A stretch of DNA of 64,000 nucleotides from Vanilla planifolia (Eukaryota > Streptophyta > Magnoliopsida > Asparagales > Orchidaceae). The number at the start of each line of letters is the position of its first letter. Position 1 is the first letter of the stretch. Below are positions 50,652-62,399 of this stretch, piece after piece. Where the stretch lies: positions 8,551,958 through 8,615,957 of the forward strand of contig CM043875.1 in NCBI GenBank assembly GCA_023846275.1, written 5' to 3'. The translations under genes and the position numbers were made by a program. The notes below the pieces were generated by a model. It was not told the DNA's origin, did not search any database, and was given only the letters and a program-made list of their open reading frames with translations.

Positions 50652-52838
50652 TCACCTGTTTGCTCTCCATGTGGAGAGCGCGAAGGTGATGCGCCCCTTC
50701 CATCCTTGCAGCAGCCATTTGCTATCCTCATGGATGACGAAGTCTTTATGATAACAGCCTCTAACCTTGTCCTTTGCCTTCTTCACGATGTGGGAATCAA
50801 GTGGGAGCTGTGTAAAGCCAGCTCTGAGGTTCCTTTGCTGCCACTGTTTGTACGTTTCCGGTCTCTCAACCCTCTCCGAACCCTCGCAGGAGGTGACATT
50901 GAGGGCCTCGCGGCCGAAGAGATCTTTCTCGATCAGAAGCTTCTGCTCGTCATCTCGCGGCACCGTCGTCTCGAGCATGTCGAACAGAGCAGAGTAGTGG
51001 AACAAAGCTTCCCTGAATCGGGTCAAAAAGAAGGGTGCATCGTAGGAACCATTCACGATGCCTTGAATGAAGACATCTGGATTCGCATTCCTGATCGTAC
51101 CCAAGACCTTGTTCCTCGGACTATCCACCACCACGGTCTCGTCCACCAGATTTCTGAAGCGGTGCAGACAATTAACAATGACAACCTCGCCTTCCCCGAC
51201 CTTCAAGTCTTCTACCTGGATCATCTCCCATTTCGATGCAATGGCATTGTACTCAAACGGAACATGGAAGCACTTGGCGTATTTGGCGAGCCTTTTACCA
51301 GTCTCTTCGATGCGTTCCGTGGGCCGAAAGCCCGGCTGAGGCACGTCCACCGCTGTGATTCGAAGCTTCGGCGGACCCCCAGGCCTCGATGACAGTCGCT
51401 GAATGAGGCGTGGCCACTGGAAGCCGAAGCATATGCCAAAATCTATGACGTGCACGATTGATGCATTCTCTGAAACATTCAGTATGGTCTGGTTGGAGAA
51501 AAATTGTGATACCGTCATAAAGGGGCAGGCAGACAGGTAAAGCTGGTACGCCTTTAAAATGTCAGTAGCAGTCGTTCTCTTCGAAACCAGGGAATGATAA
51601 ATTTGGCTCCCGTTGCCGGCCAAGCGAGCTTCAAGCCCATCGGCGAAGCAATGCGCCAACCTCTGTGAGCCATCACCAAACGGGGAGGAATACTTCCTGA
51701 TCTGCTTCAGAAGCTCATATGCATGGCGACGGTCATCTGAAGCCACGGCCTGAGCACAGCATACCAAAAGGGTCCTTAAATCAACTTCATCCTTCTTTTG
51801 TTGGCTCTTGCCTCGAGCTTTTCTTCCATTGCCGGAGCCTTGCACTTGAACATGCAGTGCCTGCTCACGTGTGTCATTGCTCATATTAAGGGAACAGTTT
51901 TTGGCACTTTGGCAAAGCAACACTTTGTCAAACAAATCGGACCGGAGGGCGTCCTCAGTGTACATCGCCGATTGCTTGCTGGTTGTCCCTTCCTGGAAGT
52001 CCAGATTCACAGTTTGTGGCCTACGCTTCCCTCGAGACCTGACATCCACGAGGAATTCTTCTTGACGATCTGCTGCATATTCCTGGACATCAACAAAAGT
52101 TTTTTTTTTCTCGGATTTGTGCTGCGAAAGGAGATTACTGCTTTCGCTTGGAAGGAACTTTCGTGCCTCCTCCATTCCTCTTGTGAATTGACAAGCAGAC
52201 TGGCTTTCACTCGACCGGGAAGTAAAAGCCAGGAGATATGAAACACTTGTTCTACTATTGGATAAGCCGAGAGCAGATTGGGAAGAGTAATCGACGGAGA
52301 GAAAATGCCCCTGTAACTGATGGTTACTCGAGGAATCCGGAATCCATCTTGGGTCAACCACCCAGCTGCTGCTGCTCTCGCCTATCAAATCACGATTGTT
52401 GCTACTTTCCTTGGCGCCCTCGAAGACATGATTTTGACAGAACGGCAGCTTCTCCGGCGATGGGGGTGGGTGCTGCTGCCCGAGAATGTCGTAAAAAGGC
52501 TTCTCTGCAGCTTGAAGAGCGGCGTTATCGAAATACAATTCATTTATCTTCTCATCCACATCCTCTTCCATTAACATCCGGCTTATATAACTCAATACAA
52601 CGTCCGAGAAGATTTCAGAGTCTTCTGTTGAATCACCATCGTGAGCAGTCCTCAAAGCAGAAGGGGGATTCGAAGTTGAAAACAAAGCAGGCTCCGCGAC
52701 TGGGGATAAGCTGTGGCATTTGGCATCGTTGCAGCGATTGACGTACTTCTGTACCAATAACAGCTGAGAACCATCCATCTTGGAAACATGTAGGTCGCTG
52801 ATATTGGCGTAGTTCGTCTTGAAGTTCCCAGCTTCCAT
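50652..52838 (-). CDS. GRAS transcription factor, LISCL type (SCL9/14/33-like)
   Basis: Single-exon coding region of 728 residues from ATG 52,838. Plant GRAS proteins act as nuclear transcription regulators; the LISCL branch includes stress- and detoxification-linked co-activators such as SCL14. The N-terminal LISCL motif is present: YISRMLMEED at 84-93, then ALQAAEKPFYDILG at about 107-120. The GRAS domain runs from VDLRTLLVCCAQA (352) to the end: leucine-rich repeat I, VHVIDFGICFGFQWP (462-476), leucine-rich repeat II (about 507-535), PFFLTRFREAL (602-612, the PFYRE motif), RNLRAGFTQLPL (669-680) and the SAW end with WKGRITFALSTW. All motifs look intact. The frame stays open 24 codons upstream of this ATG, to a stop at about 52,911, so the real start may lie in an upstream exon. 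Clean coding over 2.2 kb argues it is functional. Confidence 0.95.
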   Translation of the reverse strand: MEAGNFKTNYANISDLHVSKMDGSQLLLVQKYVNRCNDAKCHSLSPVAEPALFSTSNPPSALRTAHDGDSTEDSEIFSDVVLSYISRMLMEEDVDEKINELYFDNAALQAAEKPFYDILGQQHPPPSPEKLPFCQNHVFEGAKESSNNRDLIGESSSSWVVDPRWIPDSSSNHQLQGHFLSVDYSSQSALGLSNSRTSVSYLLAFTSRSSESQSACQFTRGMEEARKFLPSESSNLLSQHKSEKKKTFVDVQEYAADRQEEFLVDVRSRGKRRPQTVNLDFQEGTTSKQSAMYTEDALRSDLFDKVLLCQSAKNCSLNMSNDTREQALHVQVQGSGNGRKARGKSQQKKDEVDLRTLLVCCAQAVASDDRRHAYELLKQIRKYSSPFGDGSQRLAHCFADGLEARLAGNGSQIYHSLVSKRTTATDILKAYQLYLSACPFMTVSQFFSNQTILNVSENASIVHVIDFGICFGFQWPRLIQRLSSRPGGPPKLRITAVDVPQPGFRPTERIEETGKRLAKYAKCFHVPFEYNAIASKWEMIQVEDLKVGEGEVVIVNCLHRFRNLVDETVVVDSPRNKVLGTIRNANPDVFIQGIVNGSYDAPFFLTRFREALFHYSALFDMLETTVPRDDEQKLLIEKDLFGREALNVTSCEGSERVERPETYKQWQQRNLRAGFTQLPLDSHIVKKAKDKVRGCYHKDFVIHEDSKWLLQGWKGRITFALSTWRANR

Positions 52839-53270
52839 GGGATTCTGATAGGAGAAGCTGAAGTCTTCGTAGCTTAATCCGTCCACTGAATCATCGAATA
52901 CCTGAAACCCTGCATAAGCTTACAGCCAAGACCACCAAAAGCGGTTCATCTGTACAGCGCCGGGAGCGGTCCATCGGTACAGAGTTTAAAAATGACGACG
53001 AAAGGAATCAAACAAAAAAATATATAAAGTACAGAACTCCTGATCAAAACATTCACAAGCGCAAAGTGATGAGAGAGTCGAGTGGATTCCAAATCTCGAC
53101 GCTAACAAAAAAACCGTGAAAGAACCAGGAGACGTCACATTGACTGTAGAGAACGGGAAAGGGAAAGCGAACCCATCTTCTTCCTTCCAACCCCTCCTTT
53201 AAGGCTTGGGCGACGAAAGCGGAGCGGGAAGCTTTAGATATGATCTATTTAATCTAAAAGACGAGGAGTA
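52839..53270 (-). promoter_or_regulatory. GRAS 5' leader and promoter-proximal region
   Basis: Mixed-composition DNA continues to about 53,270, then turns A/T-rich. A possible acceptor, TTATGCAG/GG, at about 52,909 fits the 5' UTR intron common in LISCL genes. Bases 52,839-52,910 would then encode GFQVFDDSVDGLSYEDF, which reads like the N-terminus of the family. No donor was assigned. Confidence 0.45.
52891..52974 (-). promoter_or_regulatory. Upstream ORF in the GRAS 5' leader
   Basis: ATG at 52,974 opens a 27-codon frame (MDRSRRCTDEPLLVV...) that ends at TGA 52,893-52,891, 53 bases before the main ATG. If this stretch is in the mature mRNA it could dampen translation. If an intron ends at GCAG near 52,909, it may be spliced out. 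Confidence 0.4.
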
Positions 53271-53453
53271 TTTAATTGTTAAATTTCACTTTTTTGTTCT
53301 TAGTCGATTTTAAAAATAAAGAACACTTTCCGAGCAAATCGATGCGTGGATGAAGATGTCATAAATATGACTCTTGACGATACGACCTGTATTTTTCTTC
53401 GTCAAGGTCACGTTTTGCGACGTGTGTGTCATCCATTGTATTTCAAACGGTAT

Positions 53454-53479
53454 TTGGTTTTGTTTTGTTTTGTTTTGTT
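53454..53479 (+). repeat. (TTTTG)n microsatellite
   Basis: About five TTTTG units in a row upstream of the GRAS gene. Confidence 0.8.
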
Positions 53480-53593
53480 AGGCCTTTTTAAAAGTGCTTC
53501 TTCTTTTTTAACTTTAAAAACATTAAAATTTTATTAAACAAATTTTATAATTTATTTTTTTTCTAAATAAAATACTTTTTAAAAAAACTTTTA

Positions 53594-53595
<2 letters not shown>

Positions 53596-53685
<90 letters not shown>
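53596..53685. repeat. (AT)n microsatellite, about 90 bp
   Basis: An unbroken run of about 45 AT dinucleotides, self-complementary. Length is likely to vary between individuals and assemblies. Confidence 0.95.
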
Positions 53686-53688
<3 letters not shown>

Positions 53689-53699
53689 AAAACATATTT

Positions 53700-56600
53700 T
53701 CAATTGTAAAAATCTTATTGAAGAGTTTTAAATTTTTCAACATTCTTTGAATGGTTCATTAAGAGCAACCTCCTTCCGTGGATGATTTGAATTCTAAAAT
53801 CTTTCAATCACTTTCAAAAATCAAAGCCTCTTTGTCAAGGTGACTATTGTTCAAAGTGATGCCAAAGAGAGAAAAGTATTGGGTCCAAAATCTTATTATG
53901 CATTAGAAATAATTTTGAGTTATCAAACATAAGCACGTTAAGGAATGTGACAATGGATAAATTGTATGAAAAAAGTGTTATGAAAGTTTTACCAATGGGG
54001 TCTATATTAAGCTTAATATAAATTTAAATAAATATCAAATAGTTTAGCAGCTTAAGCCTTCTAATAAATATTAAATTAATTATATATGAAAACTCTAACA
54101 ATATTCTCAACATATAATAATAAACTAAACCTCATCTTGTTTGTAATAAATAAATCTTCATTAAAATTAGAATGTCATACACATTGTTTATCAATACACA
54201 TGAAGCTCTATCACATTTTATTAACTCTATTTCTTTATTAATTTTGTTAGATATATCACCATTGGGCTTATAGCCTTTGGTAACTATCTATGATATCTAC
54301 CTTGACATAAATTCAACATTCAATAATATACTTACATATTATAGTTCAATTTTTATATAAATCATATGCCTTTATATTATGTAATGACTTGTTATTCTCA
54401 CTCCTTTCATCCAAATAACTAATTAAAAAGAAAAATAGAAAAAATAATAAAAATACATGTCATATGCTATCTCAGGCTATATAAAATCATCACATATCTT
54501 ATTCTAATTATTTTATTACTTTTCAATTATAGCAATTTAGTTTTCCAAATCTCAAAGTGTTCATTGATAACGTAACACTTTCCAAACATTATTCACTGTG
54601 TCTCATTGTGTGCACATACGTACATTCACACATTAATCAACACATATTGAAATAAAAAGGCTTATTAAGTAAAACTAGCATAATATCACATATAAAATCA
54701 TAGTAAACAAAACATGTCAAATGCTAATGCATTCATATGTAAAATACAAAAAAATCACATATTACATAAATATGTCTCACATGACTCAATAATCAATTTA
54801 TAACATCCCTTCCCTTATTCTTCTTAAAATAAGTTATGTTACACCTTTTCATGGCATCATGACCATTAGGTCACATAACACTTAATTGTGGTATCATCAT
54901 TATTCATGATCATATAACATCTCATTGTAACATTATAATCTCTCAAAGTTGTGCCATAACTTAATATGTAAAGTAAAATGAGTGTGTATTTCATAAGAGG
55001 TTAGATTTTACAATATTTTTACTAATTTTTCTTTTATTTATTTATCTAATATTTTTTTTATAAAAATTATTTAATTTTTTAAAAACTCTTGATATTTAAA
55101 TTTATATATAACTTTTAATTTTAATGATTAAGAAAACTATAAAAAAATTAAAATGGTATATCAAAAGTTTTAGATGATTTAGTTCAAACTAGAACTTACA
55201 TTTACCCCTAGCCACGGTTGAGTAAAACTTCACCATTAAAATAGTTACAACTTGAGATTTTTATTAATAATTTATCTCAAAACTTCTTAAGGTTCTTTCT
55301 TATGACTTACCTTCAACCTATTACCTTTTATACATTCAACTATAACTTGGACTTTTACAAGCTCAACCTCAACTAAATTTTTTATGAGATTAAACTAAAC
55401 TCAAGTTTTCACAAATGTTGGGTTGCCCAACCCAAAGTAAAAAAATTCAATAAGAAATAAATTTTTAATAAAAATAAATAAAATTTTTTTATGCTTGTTA
55501 AAGAATAAAGAAAGATACAATGAGCTCAAAATTATGAAAAGAAGTAAAAAAATAAAAACTTGGAAGATTTATGCTTAGTTGAAAGAATTTGCAATTTCAA
55601 GTAATACTAAATCATAGGTATTGCTAGAAGATTATTATGCTAACATAGTATGATGTAGCTCTTCTTTGAAATCTTTAAATCTTATTTACATTCATTGGCT
55701 ATTTCAATTATAATAGTTAGATATTTTTAGAAAAGTTTAATTATAGCTATTAAAAACTCAAGAAAAAGTTGTTTCAAAAGTTATTACCAAACAACTTAAA
55801 AACTCTTCCAAATAATTTAAAATATTTATTCCAAAATTGTTAACTTCAATGCACATATAATGGCTAAGAAAATAGTTGTTAGGTAGGATCAACTAGGATT
55901 ATTGGATTCAATCAGAGATGTTGTGGACCATTAGATCAAAAAATGCAAAAATGAATGAGTTATGGATAGTTGGATCAAGAAAGATTAGATTTGGTTCATT
56001 TAATCTCAGATGAGATATAGATCATTTTATTCTTCAATAGTAAAGATACATTATATCTATACTATTCAATTAAGTCAGATGAGATTTGGATCGTTTGATT
56101 CATCAATGATAAAGATTAATCTTAGTTATAAGATTTAAACTAGAGATACTTAGAGGGCCAGATCATGGATAAATCATATAAAATAAGTTAAAATCAATAA
56201 TCACCATTAGATCAACTCATCAAATGAACGATTGGATGGATCATGATTACTATATAATAAGCAAACACAATTTTTGCCTTGCGATCACAAAAGTGCATGA
56301 TCGAATGGTGGTAATTCACGCATGCATTAGGTATAGAGGAGGTGGATGAATATTATCCAACATAGGAGAATATAAGAAAACTTTTCTCTTTAAATTACAT
56401 TTGTGTGTATTTAATTTAAATTAAACTAGAGCTGGTTCTCTCCTTGTGCTCTTGGGATTTCATCACCTGGGTCACTCATATGCTTATAAGTTTACACATG
56501 GTTATGGGTTCGAATCGACCCATTGCATGCTTTGAGTTGCCTTTCTCGATCCTTCATTTGTCTTACCCAAATCAAGTTTAGGATTGCACGGTCACTAAGA

Positions 56601-57690
56601 TCATGCTTGACCCAATTTGGCTCCTGCAATCTTCTGACTTGAGGCTTGGGAGTTCCTTAATCGGGCTTGCTCGACCTGATAGTTTTACACTTGGGCATAT
56701 GCTTAGGTTGTGGCTAGGATACTTTTTTAATTTACTTATATTTTTTTAATCAACCCAAAGTTTAACAATTAATATATAATTTGACAAATATACATAAGAT
56801 AGATTTAACAAGGATTAAATAAAAAAATATAATCCAATATATTCCCTAAATTAAAAAAAATAACTAAGTAAATTTATATGTAATTATTTTGTTAGATTTT
56901 AATTTTTAATTTAACCAAAATAAAATTTGGCAAAGATTCATAAGATAGATTTAACTAAGGAAACAAATGAGTGAAAAAATGAATCCTACATGCTTCCTAA
57001 ATTAAGAAAAGGATTTAATAAATTTAGATACTTAAGTAAGATTTGAAAGTAATAGGAATAAAAAGATGTGTCTTATAATTAATAATAAAAATTTAACATT
57101 CCATTCATAATAAAAGAAAAACTTTTTCAAATCTAATGCACATATCTTCAATTCTTGAAGCTTACTGAACACTCTAAGATACTTTAAAAACTACTAATTC
57201 ATCATCATTAAAAGTGCATAACTTATTCTTTATAACTAAACATATTTCATACTAATTAAGCCCATTAAAAATACTAAATATTTAAAACTTATATAATAAA
57301 AAAATAAGAGTAGTATAATAATATAATATCATCACTACTTAAGATCATATTACACATCACATTAAGGTAGCAACACCACTTGAAATTATTTTATACCTCA
57401 TCATGGTTTTATAAATACTCTAGGTTATATCACGCCTCTTCATGAGATCATCACAACTCAAAGCTATATTAACTTATAACACTCATAACATGACCTATCA
57501 TGTTCCTTTAAATCAATACAAATGTTGCATTCAAGTAATTAAATATATAGGTAATATTAAAAAGAAAATAGCTATTAAATCATGTAATTGATTGTTAAAG
57601 ATTAGAGTATTTAATTATTCTTTTCATATATTTTTCTTTCTTATAATTATACATTGAGTACATATTAGATTTTCATGTATTTATGGTTGA
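53700..57690. other. A/T-rich repeat-like intergenic sequence
   Basis: No coding remnant was recognised. A roughly 80-bp motif built on TCAGATGAGAT and GATCATTTTATTC/GATCGTTTGATTC occurs twice in a row at about 56,006-56,130. A mixed-composition patch at 56,430-56,700 looks like LTR sequence. Confidence 0.4.
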
Positions 57691-57699
57691 TATGCTTTA

Positions 57700-59600
57700 G
57701 TATGTTTTTTGCATTATTTGAACCCAAAGAAACCAATTGTCTTGAGAATCAATGAACATTCACATAAAGAGGACATGTGAATTATAAAAATTGCTAATTT
57801 AAATAATTCAAACACAAGATATAAAGAATGAAAAAATTTTTTATTCTTAATGTCTCTTTTAAAATTTGTTTTTTAAAAAAAATAATTTGAAAACCTTTGT
57901 GTGGGAGCACAATAATGAAAGATACATAATAGATTTTTAACTAGTTCAATTAAAACTTAGAATTACATCCACCAAAGAGCTAATAAAAAAATACTAAATA
58001 TCTTTTACAAAAATGGGTAAGTTTTAACCTTACACCAAGTTGAAGACCTTACAAGGATTGGGATAAAAGACACATCAACCCAAAAAAGCCATCACCAAGT
58101 CAAAAAACTCAACACACTGGCTGAAAGAGCCAACAATAGTGTGTGAAATGACTCTACAAATCACTGAGTTAAAAAACCCTACAATAATTGATCAAGAAAC
58201 CAATACAAGATAAAATGTAAAGTTTTAAGAAAGGAGAATAAGGATTAAAGATTAAGGACAAAGAAAATAAGTATAATACTCAATTACAAAATCTTATAAC
58301 CCAAATATAATTAAGAGACACACCAAAAAACATAATCAAATAATGAAAGAGTGAATGTGCAACTTAGCTCAAAGAATGTGGAGTGAATGAAGGTTATATA
58401 GAATCTTATCAATGGTTAAGACAATGGCCTTATTTTTCCCTTCTCACTTACTATGGAGATTTTTAAGTTTTGCTCTTTAAAAAGATATGCAATGAACATT
58501 AATTTTTTCTCATAAGTTTGGATCCTTCATATATGCATTACATTCTCTCTAATTCTTCCAAATAATCATTAATGGTTGAACCAAAGTTTTCTAAAAATCA
58601 ATCAAACTAGCAACATAGTTTTAAAATAATTGTATTGTTTAATACAAGGATCTTACAAGTATGTTTACATTACAAGCTCATTTTTGACTAACCAACAACA
58701 TATTTTGCTCATTTTACTGCTAAAAAAGCATTGTACTTCTATAATTATAACATTATACATATATGAATAGCATAACTCTTCAAATTCAATTTTTTATCTC
58801 TTAAGATTTCAAATGATTATACAATATAATAATAAGGATCATACTTGTATAAAAACCCACACATTAATTAGTCTCTTTATAAATCAAGGGTTGTACTCAT
58901 ACGACAAAAGAATTATACTGGTATAAAACAAGTTAGCACATTAATTTCTTAAAAGATCAAGTTCATCTTTTTTATAAAACGCTATCATACATGTGTGATA
59001 TGAAGGTCATCTATGTACAATAAAGTAAATATCTATTCTTATAGACATTAAATAATCCCAACACCTTGTTTGATTGTACTAAAGAATTGATCATACAAGT
59101 ATGATAGAAATTTTGTATTATATAAAGCATAATAGTTTTATATCTTTATTTATTTTTCACATGAAAATAGAGTCATTCTCATATGATAAGAGTATCATAT
59201 ATGTACAAACAACACATTCAATTACTCAACTAAGGATCACATTAATTTGATGCTCTAGATTCCATAAGATAACTAATGGTATTATATGATAAGTATATTG
59301 TTTAAATATGATTAAAACAAATATTATAGTCTTCACTTCAATTTATTCAATTAGTACATTTTACTTAAGTGAGCTATATATAAAGAAATACAATATATAT
59401 TTCTAATATTTATTAAGACATTTATGTGTAAGTAAATTTGAATGAAATGCATGTCTTAAATAATCCTAAATAGGTGCATAAATGATTTAAAATTTTTTCT
59501 CTCACATTCAACCTTATCGAATCTTATTATCTCATGTAAATAATTATAAGTTTAACATTCTATAAATATGACTTAAATAGTTCTTCTCTTCTTGTTGCTC
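57700..59600 (-). mobile_element. LTR-like tract with CATAC/GTATG palindromes
   Basis: Contains GATCATACAAGTATGAT at about 59,090, ATCATACATGTGTGAT at about 58,984 and ATCATACTTGTATAA at about 58,840. It lies on the 3' side of the minus-strand gag at 62.4-64 kb, so it could be the 3' LTR of that element after loss of pol. This is inference. Confidence 0.3.
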
Positions 59601-60815
59601 AAGCTATGTTGCAATTATCCTCAATTGATAAATCAAGTACGAATCAAATTATCTCATAAAATATGCTAAAATCTATGAAAAGAAAGTAGTCTAAAATATA
59701 AAAATAAATATAAAAATTGATAAAGTTCATCGAGACTAATCTAATGATGTTTGTTTTGTCTCAATTAGAGTTTATTTAGATTTTTTATGAATTATCAAAG
59801 TTTTAATAATAAATATTAATAATGTTTTTAATATAAATAACATATCAACCTTTTCAATCACCAAAAAATAAATTAATATTTTCTTCCTTTCCTCATGGCT
59901 GACTCCATGCCCAACATGAACCTTACGGTGCTAATTTCAAATGATCAAGCAAAGGTTTTGACAAGGTTCCATTGACCAATGATAAGGGATTAACTTGATG
60001 TCAAAGACCACTCAAAATCAAAGATGAGGATGCCAGCTCTATTAGTAAGAAGTTTTGAGTAATTCCAAAGTGCTAAAAGTGGAGATCTTTTCGTTTCCAT
60101 GTGGTTTGATGTTAAATCTTTCAAATATGATAAGAATCAAAGTGTTTAACCTTCATTAAGTTTTTATTAGACTATGAAAACGATTAAAAATTAAATTTGC
60201 GAGAGATTTACAAGATAAGGATTTTGGAAAAGGGAAAACTAAGAAAATAGACAAGATATCATTTTTGTGATTTAAAAAGTGAATTATACAATTCTATATT
60301 TCTAATTTCAAAAAAAAATGTAATTTGTGTAAAAATTTGTAAATTATGTCAAGAAAATTGCAAATAAGCAAGATAAAATTAAGAAATAAATAATTTAATT
60401 AATAATGAGGACAAGTAAAAAAATGAGAAACTCTTAAAGTTGGCACTCAAACATAAATATTTTATATGTATGCTTAATGTACTACTAATTATTGATATTA
60501 GTCTTATATATGAATTTTGTATAGAGCATATAATATTGATATTCTAATACAATATTGTTATATATAATTACATGGGAATTTGTAGTTATAACTAGAAGTA
60601 TGCATTTAATTTTCATTAATTACTATGTGAAATTATTTAATATGAATATGTGAGTTAGCATGACATTTGATGTGTTAATATAAAAATATACATCTAGTTA
60701 AATATTTAAAACTAAAAAGATTGTACACTTGAAAATAAATTATGAAAATGATAATTAAAATTGATAAAATGATAATTGAATAATGAATTTTTTAAAGTAA
60801 AAATATGCTATTCTT
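59601..60815. other. A/T-rich sequence, nothing recognised
   Basis: No exon or repeat pair could be supported. A somewhat less A/T-rich patch at 59,890-60,180 has no coding signal. Confidence 0.5.
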
Positions 60816-60819
60816 TGCA

Positions 60820-61005
60820 ACTAATGATTAGTGTATCATAAGATTGAGATTTATTATCTAGAGGTGGCTAATGACTAGTGTGTCATAAGATTAGGATTTA
60901 CCATCATGATGTGGTTACTCTTTAGTGGCTATTATGCCATAAGATTTAGATTTACCATCATGAGGTGGCTAGTGGCTAGTGAGTTGTACTTTTGAGATTT
61001 ACTAC
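60820..61005. repeat. Tandem repeats of about 47-54 bp
   Basis: Three full copies and one partial copy of a unit with CATAAGATT, GATTTACCATCATGA and GGTGGCTA. The middle copy carries a short extra segment. Confidence 0.75.
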
Positions 61006-61009
61006 AAAG

Positions 61010-62390
61010 ATATGTTCATTAAAAATATGAAAAGATTGAGAATAATTATACATGAAGTATGAAAAATAAATTTTAATAAGATTTTTATTATAGTTAAGTA
61101 AACTAAAAAAATATTCATTAACTATATTAAGAGAAAAGGAGAGTAATAGTACTAACCATCATAAGGTTTACTTAGTAAAAATAGGCATTGATAAGTAAGA
61201 GTACATAAAAAATGATTAAAAATATAATAAAGAACTACATGTACTTATTATTTATTTTTAGAGTTTGTGGTATACTTTTTTTAATAATATATCATATTTT
61301 TTATTATATTTTAAATTGAATGAGACCTTTCTTGATCACATATTATAATTGATATATATGATTTGATCTTATATATAATATCCCAAATTAGAGCCTATTT
61401 TACATATTTATTTATAATTTGAGATAACTTATTAAGCAAGTGATGATTGGCTTAGATTTTTCTTTGATACTAATATTTCATGTATATCAGAATCACAACA
61501 TAAAAGATTACCAATAAAAATACTAATGAGAATGAGTCAAAGTTATTGAGCTTTTTGATGTAAAAGTTTATGCTAAATTTCTTATTAATCACATGATTTA
61601 TTCAGTATTATATCTATATGTGAAAACTAGAAGTAATAGTCAAAAGAAACTATGAAACTATGAAGTATGGCTATTGTAATGGTTTTAGTTATTCATAATT
61701 AATAGTTTTAGTTATTTATGGTTAATAGTTATTGATATAAACTATGATTATTATAATTATAGATATGCATGATATATTGATATATTTGTAAATTAAAAAT
61801 ATATAAAATCTAGGGGAAATTCTTTTCATTTGAATTCTAATATTTAAAAAATAAAGGCTTAATGGAAGGAAATGAGTTAAATTAAAAAACAATTAAAATG
61901 TTTTAGCAAATAGGGATGCCATATTAGAAACGACAAAGCATAATTAAATAAAAAAAATAATAAGGTATGTGGTGAATGGGATCACCACATTGGTGGTATT
62001 ATATCATGATTTAATCTAGAAAATAATAGAGTTTGTTGTGATAACGACTACCACATATGTGTTTGTCTTGGTATTATTCATGATTAACTCCAAAAAACAT
62101 TTTAAATTTCTTTGGGTGAAGAGACCAAGATATCTGCTTGATTGACATATTTAATCTTAAGATGCATGCTTTAAGATACTTAAGAAATATCATTAGTAAA
62201 ATAATATTATACTTTTATTACCATTAAACTAGTAGTGTATGGATTAATGGTCAACAATCTTTCTTTTTTATTATGAAAAAACTATTAAGTAAATAATGAA
62301 ATAAAAACATATTAAATCTTACAATCATACAAATGCTTTCTTAAAATTCATGCTTCACCCTTAATGCATGCAATTCAAATAGTAAATAAA
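61010..62390. other. A/T-rich repeat-like sequence
   Basis: Contains a short duplicated GTTTTAGTTATT segment at about 61,681-61,730. No coding content was seen. Confidence 0.45.
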
Positions 62391-62399
62391 CAAGAACAT

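Noticed and set aside
50634..51392. 252-codon plus-strand open frame
   Set aside because: It is antisense to the GRAS domain and has no recognisable motif. The minus frame shows all GRAS motifs, so this is a shadow of G+C-rich coding DNA.
56504..56522. tRNA T-arm-like GGTTCGAATC sequence
   Set aside because: The loop would be one base too long, and no acceptor, D or anticodon arm can be drawn around it. A SINE B-box reading also lacks a convincing A box.
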